Source: a virus
Direction: 5' to 3' (one strand)
IMG/VR virus record: IMGVR_UViG_3300021963_000379
Span: 1-34,684 of that record
DNA: 34,684 nt
Both the position numbers and the translations under genes were made by a program. Positions 30,403-34,684 of the stretch are shown here, piece by piece; the stretch's first letter is position 1, and each line of letters opens with the position of its first letter. The notes under the pieces are model-generated. The model was not told the DNA's origin. It saw only the letters and a list, made by a program, of their open reading frames with translations, and did not search any database.

Positions 30403-30759
30403 TTATTTCAAGAACTTAAGTTTATAAGTGGCGGTGTTAATCAGGTCTGCAATCTCATCAATTAAGTTTTGCAGTTCGCTGTCTTGCGGTAAATCTTGGC
30501 GGGCATCTGTTACAAAGTTTTGTAGGGACTCTAGGTATTTAACAGGTTCTTTGGGCTGGTGGTACACGCTTGGAAATGCGGTGAATTTGCCATATTTGCC
30601 CATGTAGGCTTCTGCAAAAGCATCGGTCAATTCCACAATGCCATCGTAATATTCGCCCAAAGCGATGTGTTTAGAATAAGAATCGGTAGTCCAATGAAAA
30701 AAATGCGTGTTAGTCGCAGAATGTAGTAATGTAGCTACGAATAAAGCACAATTTTCCAT
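30403..30759 (-). CDS. Dps/ferritin-like four-helix protein
   Basis: A 118-residue helical protein. ATLLHSATNTHFFHWTTDS then LGEYYDGIVELTDAFAEAYM resembles the first two helices of Dps-like ferritins ('l...t...HW...g..f..lh...d.l.e..D.laE'). The His and acidic residues that would line a ferroxidase-like site are partly present. It is shorter than bacterial Dps (about 165 residues), so the C-terminal helices are reduced. Phage relatives are annotated as DUF5856-type. Protection of DNA or iron handling is inference. Confidence 0.65.
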   Translation of the reverse strand: MENCALFVATLLHSATNTHFFHWTTDSYSKHIALGEYYDGIVELTDAFAEAYMGKYGKFTAFPSVYHQPKEPVKYLESLQNFVTDARQDLPQDSELQNLIDEIADLINTATYKLKFLK

Positions 30760-30774
30760 ACAAACTCCTTGTTT

Positions 30775-31071
30775 TTATTGATTATAGTCGTGTTTTGGGA
30801 TTAATCCAATCACTCTTAATGCAGATTCAGGGCTATCTACTCGACTTAATGGCCCACCTTTCCACTTAGCAATAAACTTTAATTGGTCTGCGGTAAATTT
30901 AGCTTTAGCGTCACGCTTAACTTCCATCAAGATAGTTTCACCATTAAAAGTTACTAGTAAATCAGGTATTCCTTTGCCGACTCTTGATAAATCGTACACA
31001 TCAGCACCAGCTTCTCGTAAAGTTTTAACAATTTCGGCTTGATTAGCGTCAGTTCTTTTTGCGTATGCCAT
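30775..31071 (-). CDS. VRR-NUC / PD-(D/E)XK nuclease-like protein
   Basis: A 98-residue protein. LREAGADVYDLSRVGKGIPD then LLVTF and ETILMEVKRDAKAKFTADQ supply the nuclease core: Asp in GIPDLLV and the E-x-K in LMEVKR, followed by a helix with Gln. This is the minimal VRR-NUC/Holliday-resolvase-like fold. It is the first gene of the late leftward operon and could process replicative or packaging intermediates. Confidence 0.82.
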   Translation of the reverse strand: MAYAKRTDANQAEIVKTLREAGADVYDLSRVGKGIPDLLVTFNGETILMEVKRDAKAKFTADQLKFIAKWKGGPLSRVDSPESALRVIGLIPKHDYNQ

Positions 31072-31100
31072 TGTTTTTTAACATTAATCGGTTAAGATAT
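31068..31100. promoter_or_regulatory. Short divergent promoter region
   Basis: Only about 57 nt separate the leftward late operon (start 31071) from the chosen rightward start (31129). It holds TTGTTT, then TAAGAT/TATGCT-like -10 candidates, and TTAATCGGTTAA (31084-31095), a shortened form of the TTAA-N6-TTAA sites. Control of both directions by the same regulator is possible but unproven. Confidence 0.35.
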
Positions 31101-31128
31101 GCTAACTTTATCACGATTAGGGTCTTAT

Positions 31129-32160
31129 ATGGCTAAAAATCAGTTTGGTGATTACATTAGTGATGACGAATTTATAGAGAAATGGCGGGCATATCCTAGC
31201 CCTACAGCACTAGCAGAGCAATTAGGTATTGGTATTCGTGCCGTTCAAAATCGTAGGCGTTCATTAGAAATTAGACACAACATAACACTTGAAACCGACC
31301 TTAGTTACAAAATAGAAAAAAGCCAAGAATACATACAAAAAGCTAAGGCTGAAAAGGCAAAACGCCAAGAATTACTGCAAGAACGATTAGATGCCACCAC
31401 CCACAGCGTTAGACGGGGTATGGAATTAGAAAAAGGGCGAGTCATTATATTTTCGGATGCCCACTTTACCGACTGCACTACAACAGGGTTTAAAGCCCTT
31501 ATTAAGTTTATTGAACATTTCAAGCCCAAAGCCATTATTTGTAACGGAGACGCCTTTGACGGGGCTGTATTGAGTCGATTCCCAAAGATTAACTATGACC
31601 GCCAACCTAGCGTATTAGACGAACTAAACTACTGTAAAACGCATTTAGATGCCATTGAAAAGGTTAGACCTGCGGGCTGTCGGTTGATTTGGACTTTGGG
31701 TAATCACGATATGCGTTATGAATCCGCTTTGGTATCTCGTGCCCCTGAGTTTTCGGGGGTGGATGGATTTAACTTAAAGTACCATTTCCCCCATTGGGAA
31801 ACCTGTTGGTCATTTTGGGTTAATGAAGATACTGTAATTAAACACAGGCATAAGGGCGGTAGGTACGCAGGCTATAACAATGTGCAAGCCAGCTTTAGTA
31901 ATATTTTTACTGGGCATACCCATGTCTTGACTTTAAGTCCTATATCAACTTTTGACCAAAAGACCTATTGGGGTGTGCAGACAGGCACTTTAGCCGATGT
32001 TAACGCAGAAAGTTTTAGCTACACAGAGGACAATGCAAAGGATTGGCGGCAAGGGTTTGTCATGGCATCTTGGGAAAGAGGTCGGTTGTTAATGCCTGAA
32101 ATGATTCAAGTTTGCGGGGAAAACGAGGTAGAGTTTCGTGGTGAAATATTAGAAGTATGA
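31129..32160 (+). CDS. Calcineurin-like metallophosphoesterase with N-terminal HTH-like region
   Basis: A 343-residue protein (counting from 31129). The metallophosphatase motifs are all present: SDAHF (about 109-113), CNGDAFDG (about 138), LGNHDMRYE (about 190), a downstream His (KHRHKGGRY) and TGHTHV (about 261). They form the two-metal site. The first 50 residues (EFIEKWRAYPSPTALAEQLG, then AVQNRRRSLEIR) look like a helix-turn-helix. It probably acts on nucleic acids or nucleotides in phage metabolism. I chose 31129 over the upstream ATG at 31099 because AGGG lies 6 nt before it and the promoter overlaps the upstream ATG. Confidence 0.85.
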   Translation: MAKNQFGDYISDDEFIEKWRAYPSPTALAEQLGIGIRAVQNRRRSLEIRHNITLETDLSYKIEKSQEYIQKAKAEKAKRQELLQERLDATTHSVRRGMELEKGRVIIFSDAHFTDCTTTGFKALIKFIEHFKPKAIICNGDAFDGAVLSRFPKINYDRQPSVLDELNYCKTHLDAIEKVRPAGCRLIWTLGNHDMRYESALVSRAPEFSGVDGFNLKYHFPHWETCWSFWVNEDTVIKHRHKGGRYAGYNNVQASFSNIFTGHTHVLTLSPISTFDQKTYWGVQTGTLADVNAESFSYTEDNAKDWRQGFVMASWERGRLLMPEMIQVCGENEVEFRGEILEV

Positions 32161-32510
32161 AGATTACGCCTAAGATTATTGAACACATCTACAGTATGTT
32201 GTATTGCTGCGAGCCGTTTGCATCTTGGGACTTACCTTTGCCTGAAGAAATCAAGTTTGTCGTAGATAGCGACTTTGATGCTATGGGTACATACCTTTAT
32301 GACGATGGGGAAAAACACGCCCATACCATTACTATATCTGACGCTAGGTGCGGTCATTTAGACACAGTAATTAGGACTATGGCCCATGAGATGATTCATG
32401 CTAGTCGGTGGGATACTAGCACTCAGGCATGGACTAAACACGATAAGACTTTCAGGAATAGGGCTAAAGCTGTAGCTACAGAACTAGGCTTTGACCCGCT
32501 AGAGTTGTAG
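32157..32510 (+). CDS. SprT-like zinc metalloprotease
   Basis: A 117-residue protein of the SprT-like (SprT/Spartan-type) family. The metal-binding HEMIH motif is at 77-81, and a third ligand His is in KHDKTF (about 95). In Spartan-like enzymes this fold cuts proteins crosslinked to DNA. The phage form probably processes DNA-bound proteins. The start overlaps the metallophosphoesterase stop by 4 nt, so both are made together. Its last 12 nt overlap the Ref-like nuclease gene on the other strand. Confidence 0.85.
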   Translation: MKITPKIIEHIYSMLYCCEPFASWDLPLPEEIKFVVDSDFDAMGTYLYDDGEKHAHTITISDARCGHLDTVIRTMAHEMIHASRWDTSTQAWTKHDKTFRNRAKAVATELGFDPLEL

Positions 32511-32771
32511 CCTAGCTTTGACTATACCTAGTAAGGTATCGAACTCAACTTCGTGGTATCTCTCGAAAGCTTTTGCTCCGAGTCCATGCACACCTGTAGC
32601 ACCTCGGTGATGCTCGGTACATAAGGGGAGTATTGGTGCTTCTGACCGCTTTCCACCGAATCGTCTGACATGGTGAAGCTCTGCGGGGGTGTCATGGTAG
32701 CCCAAGTGGTAGCATAAGACGCAACCAAGTCTTGCAATATCGTCATTTTGTTTTCTTTCTTTTTTATTCAT
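32499..32771 (-). CDS. Ref-like HNH nuclease (RecA-dependent nuclease family)
   Basis: A 90-residue protein (from ATG 32771; a longer upstream start at 32816 is less likely). LGCVLCYHLGYHDTPAELHH, then RFGGKRSEAPILPLCTEHHR and GVHGLGAKAFERYH match the Ref family, which in phage P1 cuts DNA at RecA-formed displacement loops. The two-Cys/His zinc site is conserved. It ends the leftward operon, overlapping the end of the rightward SprT-like gene by 12 nt. Its start overlaps the upstream gene by 8 nt. Confidence 0.85.
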   Translation of the reverse strand: MNKKERKQNDDIARLGCVLCYHLGYHDTPAELHHVRRFGGKRSEAPILPLCTEHHRGATGVHGLGAKAFERYHEVEFDTLLGIVKARLQL

Positions 32772-33141
32772 TGGCGTATTCGTACCACATTGTATAAAAG
32801 GCTTTAAATTCATCAACCCCTGTGCCGAGTTTAACGCATGACCCGTAGGATTGGACTTGCCAATAGTCTTGAATAACTAGCCCGTCATCTGTGTTGCCTT
32901 GCACAATAACAACTGTAAAGTTAGGCGTTTTAGCAAAGGCTTGCAGTAATCTGCGTTGGCCCTCGCTAACCTTTTCATTGGGGCGTTTCCACTCCATCAC
33001 CAAGAACTTGCCTTTACGCTCTGCAATCCCATCTATGTTACTGGGGCAAAAATGTGGATTTGTAGGCAATAGCCCTAAGAACGCACCATAGTCGATGTGT
33101 GATGCAAAAGCGTTACGCATTATCTTATTGAATGTTTGCAT
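32764..33141 (-). CDS. PD-(D/E)XK nuclease-like protein
   Basis: A 125-residue protein. CPSNIDGIAERKGKFLVMEW then KRPNEKVSEGQRRLLQAF carry the nuclease core (Asp, then E-x-K in MEWKRP, then a Gln/Arg helix). The N-terminal part (FASHIDYGAFLGLLPTNPHF) is typical of short phage nucleases of this class. The start is uncertain: ATG at 33141 is used, with 33120 (15 nt after an upstream stop overlap) and a TTG at 33162 as alternatives. It probably works with the Ref-like nuclease next to it. Confidence 0.75.
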   Translation of the reverse strand: MQTFNKIMRNAFASHIDYGAFLGLLPTNPHFCPSNIDGIAERKGKFLVMEWKRPNEKVSEGQRRLLQAFAKTPNFTVVIVQGNTDDGLVIQDYWQVQSYGSCVKLGTGVDEFKAFYTMWYEYANE

Positions 33142-33292
33142 CTTTTTGCAGTACATCCTCAAGTTCTTGGGCGTAGTCTGTTATGTCGCAACTTAACAAA
33201 TAGGCTTCGGTATGGTCATTTTTAAGTTTAAGTTCATGCACCCGTTTAATAGTACGGGTTATATCTAGGAATACTTCTGCAAATTCTCTCAT
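33125..33292 (-). CDS. Small hypothetical protein
   Basis: A 55-residue protein (MREFAEVFLDITRTIKRVHE then LKLKNDHTEAYLLSCDITDY). It starts within an ATGA overlap with the 33289-33618 gene and ends beside the start of the nuclease gene. All-helical and charged, with no known motif. The operon position and coupling support it. Confidence 0.6.
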   Translation of the reverse strand: MREFAEVFLDITRTIKRVHELKLKNDHTEAYLLSCDITDYAQELEDVLQKDANIQ

Positions 33293-33618
33293 CGGGTCAA
33301 CCTTTCTAAGTTTCTGTCATTCGCTTGTTGGGTACGCCATGCTTCAAAACGCATCTTGGCGGCTTCTAATTGCCATCTAAGGGCTTCTTTTTGCTCTACC
33401 GCTACCCCTATGGCTTTGCATAAATCTTGGTATTCAGGACTGCGGTATGCTTCCCGTTCCTGTGCTCCTAGCGACTGTTCTTCGGTCTGCGACATCTTGA
33501 TGGCTTTAAGACTATGCCTAAAGTTCTCAAGTTGGGCTAGTTCACCGCTTGCTTTAGCGTATTGCGGTGCGGTTTTAAATATAAAGTCTATTGCTTCGTG
33601 TGGGTCATATTCTTTCAT
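33289..33618 (-). CDS. Conserved hypothetical coiled-coil protein
   Basis: A 109-residue helical protein starting MKEYDPHEAIDFIFKTAPQY, a common phage early-operon start ('yDPhEAIDFIfktAp.yAkAk'), followed by a long charged coiled coil (NFRHSLKAIKMSQTEEQSLG, then KEALRWQLEAAKMRFEAWRT). Function unknown. Its ATG immediately follows the TAG of the overlapping reading frame at 33619-34374, with AAGGA as ribosome site. Confidence 0.75.
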   Translation of the reverse strand: MKEYDPHEAIDFIFKTAPQYAKASGELAQLENFRHSLKAIKMSQTEEQSLGAQEREAYRSPEYQDLCKAIGVAVEQKEALRWQLEAAKMRFEAWRTQQANDRNLERLTR

Positions 33619-34378
33619 CTAATCTTCCTTTAAGGATGTTCCATGCTGTTGCTGCCACTTGTGGTACTTGTCCGTTTCCAATGGCTTTAAGTCTGTCCAC
33701 TCTAGTGGCCAATTCATCATCCACTCTGCAAAGGTTGGATGTAAATTTCTTCCATTCGTCAATCGATAAAAATCCGTCAGCTTCGCTCCAAACTCCGTTC
33801 CTGTTGTTTGGCTTGTCCGAATAAATCGTTTGTTTTTGTAAGTTATTCCTATTTTGTTTCCGTTGTATTGGTCTGAAGCTGTTGGAGTAGGCAAGTATCC
33901 AAACTCTTTCTCTTCTGTGATGTGCTCCAATGGAATCTGCTCCCAACACGCACCATTCTGCATTGAACCCCATTTTGGAAAGGTCTGAAAGGACTGTTCC
34001 GATTCCTCTAGTAACGAGCATTGGGCTGTTTTCCACAAAAACGAATTTTGGTCTAACTTCGCCAATAATCCTTGCCATTTCTTTCCATAAACCACTTCTT
34101 GTTCCTTCAAGTCCGTCTGCTGATTGGTTGGCAACTGACAGGTCTTGGCATGGAAACCCGCCCGATACAACATCAACAATTCCTCGCCAAAAGTTTCCGT
34201 CAAAGGTTTGAACATCATCCCAAATCGGGAAAGGCGGGAGAAGTCCGTCATTTTGTCTGGCGAGCAATACGCTTGCTGGGTATGACTCCCATTCGACTGC
34301 ACAGACTGTTCGCCATCCGAGCAAATGTCCCCCAAGTATTCCCCCACCAGCACCTGCGAAAAGAGCCAACTCATTCAA
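33605..34378 (-). CDS. dcm: DNA cytosine-5 methyltransferase
   Basis: A 257-residue C5-methyltransferase with motifs in order: I LFAGAGGG (6-13), IV GGFPCQDLS with catalytic Cys 77, VI VENS (115-118), VIII HHRRERVW (153-160) and X AIGNGQVP (232-239). It is small for the class: only about 60 residues lie between VIII and X for target recognition, so specificity is unknown. It likely protects phage DNA from restriction. I chose TTG at 34378, where AGGGGG lies 6 nt upstream; a TTG at 34426 would lengthen it into the upstream gene. Its reading frame is overlapped throughout by another open frame. Confidence 0.92.
   Translation of the reverse strand: MNELALFAGAGGGILGGHLLGWRTVCAVEWESYPASVLLARQNDGLLPPFPIWDDVQTFDGNFWRGIVDVVSGGFPCQDLSVANQSADGLEGTRSGLWKEMARIIGEVRPKFVFVENSPMLVTRGIGTVLSDLSKMGFNAEWCVLGADSIGAHHRRERVWILAYSNSFRPIQRKQNRNNLQKQTIYSDKPNNRNGVWSEADGFLSIDEWKKFTSNLCRVDDELATRVDRLKAIGNGQVPQVAATAWNILKGRLDERI
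33619..34374 (-). CDS. Overlapping reading frame inside the methyltransferase; candidate dual-coded protein
   Basis: A 251-codon open frame on the same strand as the methyltransferase, in another frame. The ATG at 34374 overlaps the upstream stop (ATGA) and shares the AGGGGG ribosome site (10 nt away). The TAG is followed at once by the ATG of the next gene. The product includes AGFHAKTCQLPTNQQ, WKTAQCSLLEESEQSFQTFP, FGYLPTPTASDQYNGN and LHPTFAEWMMNWPLEWTDLK. I recall similar sequences ('YgyLPTPTAsD', 'P.fvEWMMgWP..WTDLkPLe') as predicted phage proteins. They may be real, or translations of conserved methyltransferase DNA in the wrong frame. Translation is unproven. Confidence 0.45.
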   Translation of the reverse strand: MSWLFSQVLVGEYLGDICSDGEQSVQSNGSHTQQAYCSPDKMTDFSRLSRFGMMFKPLTETFGEELLMLYRAGFHAKTCQLPTNQQTDLKEQEVVYGKKWQGLLAKLDQNSFLWKTAQCSLLEESEQSFQTFPKWGSMQNGACWEQIPLEHITEEKEFGYLPTPTASDQYNGNKIGITYKNKRFIRTSQTTGTEFGAKLTDFYRLTNGRNLHPTFAEWMMNWPLEWTDLKPLETDKYHKWQQQHGTSLKED

Positions 34379-34550
34379 TCCATTCCCCCTTATTACCTTT
34401 GTTACCTTTTTTCCATTGGTCTGCAAAGCCTATTAGTAAATTACTATCAAGTTGGTATTTTGATAGATATTCTCTAAACTTTGCTAACCCCCATTGACTA
34501 CGCCATTTACATAACTGCCGTACTGCACATTGGTATTGATGTTCAATCAA
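34371..34550 (-). CDS. Small conserved protein upstream of the methyltransferase
   Basis: A 59-residue protein from a TTG at 34550 (8-nt overlap with the preceding stop). IEHQYQCAVRQLCKWRSQWG then FADQWKKGNKGNKGEWIE resembles small phage proteins placed directly before cytosine methyltransferases ('QC.vR.l..WR...g' and 'qW..GnrG..GeW'). The function is unknown; the pairing suggests a helper role. The stop overlaps the ATG of the overlapping frame (ATGA). The TTG start is a weak point. Confidence 0.6.
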   Translation of the reverse strand: MIEHQYQCAVRQLCKWRSQWGLAKFREYLSKYQLDSNLLIGFADQWKKGNKGNKGEWIE

Positions 34551-34683
34551 TCTCCATACCCATTCGCATCATACATTTCTTCTTTAAAGTTTCGTAGCTA
34601 TCGTACCCGTTACCCAGTATTCCTAATTCACGAGCTTTGTTCTCAATCCCTTGTTGGCTGAACATCCATGACCTGTCCACCTT
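34543..34683 (-). CDS. Partial protein cut by the right edge
   Basis: The C-terminal 46 residues of a leftward gene whose start lies outside the window: WMFSQQGIENKARELGILGN, then YDSYETLKKKCMMRMGMEID. The frame is open to the edge. The helical pattern with 'qgIE.KAreLGI...dSy.tlk.r' resembles small phage early proteins of unknown function. It is in the same operon as the methyltransferase. Confidence 0.55.
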   Translation of the reverse strand, partial: KVDRSWMFSQQGIENKARELGILGNGYDSYETLKKKCMMRMGMEID

Positions 34684-34684
34684 T

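Noticed and set aside
30184-30414. Three copies of TTTCAAGAA
   Set aside because: One copy (30406-30414) is the coding end FLK-stop of the Dps-like gene; two adjacent copies alone are not enough to call a regulatory repeat.
33930-34211. 93-codon + strand frame inside the methyltransferase
   Set aside because: Antisense shadow with Ser/Pro-rich composition and no neighbouring + strand genes.
34072-34497. 141-codon + strand frame opposite the methyltransferase
   Set aside because: Antisense to a strongly supported gene, no ribosome site, Leu/His-rich product (runs such as LLPLLPFF) typical of reverse-strand shadows. Unlike the same-strand frame at 33619-34374, it has no fit to gene borders.
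1-34684. tRNA, CRISPR array, insertion sequence, integrase or terminal direct repeats
   Set aside because: None recognised by eye; the first and last bases of the window do not match each other, so circularity cannot be shown.

Overview
This window is a tailed-phage or prophage segment (Caudoviricetes) of podovirus type. It has a P22-like portal, a large terminase, a scaffold followed by a major capsid protein, a tail adaptor and nozzle set, and an endolysin/holin lysis cassette. No chromosomal housekeeping genes, tRNAs, rRNAs, insertion sequences or CRISPR arrays are seen. The portal type and the GH108 endolysin point to a Gram-negative host. The AT-leaning composition and the adhesin style resemble phages from aquatic environments, but the host is inference. 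No integrase, DNA polymerase, primase or helicase is visible, so the segment is probably incomplete. Genes run off both ends.

Layout. (1) 1-3664: a control and early region. It holds a leftward Cro/YdaS-like regulator, a possible partial leftward gene at the left edge, and rightward early genes: an SSB-like protein with an acidic tip, a RecB-like PD-(D/E)XK nuclease, and a chain of tiny genes coupled by ATGA overlaps, several of them membrane proteins. Two non-coding stretches (129-367 and 2526-2846) carry unusually strong inverted repeats and look like structured RNA or DNA elements. A 14-bp motif, TTAA-N6-TTAA, occurs at the regulator start and in front of both rightward blocks, and is a candidate operator.

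(2) 31071 down to 3623: one long leftward late operon of about 27 kb. In transcription order it has a VRR-NUC-like nuclease, a Dps/ferritin-like protein, several small conserved phage proteins and an HNH endonuclease. Next come the small and large terminase, the portal, an adhesin and glycosyltransferase island, then scaffold, capsid and decoration protein followed by a clear intrinsic terminator. After that come the tail adaptor, tail nozzle/stabilisation protein, acetyltransferase, an S74-chaperone protein, putative ejection proteins, tail fibre genes and the lysis cassette.

(3) 31129-32510: a rightward two-gene unit (metallophosphoesterase and SprT-like metalloprotease). (4) 34683 down to 32499: a second leftward operon with a DNA cytosine methyltransferase, small conserved genes, a PD-(D/E)XK nuclease and a Ref-like HNH nuclease.

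The most striking observation is at 33605-34378. The methyltransferase gene is overlapped almost completely by a second same-strand reading frame of 251 codons. The second frame starts with an ATGA overlap with the upstream gene and stops immediately before the ATG of the downstream gene. It looks as well placed in the operon as the methyltransferase itself, which starts with TTG, so this is a candidate dual-coding locus. Also notable are a glycosyltransferase whose conserved N-terminal repeat lies upstream of the first usable ATG behind a possible ATT start, the interleaved A-B-A'-B' inverted repeat at 232-343, and the structured spacer at 2526-2760.
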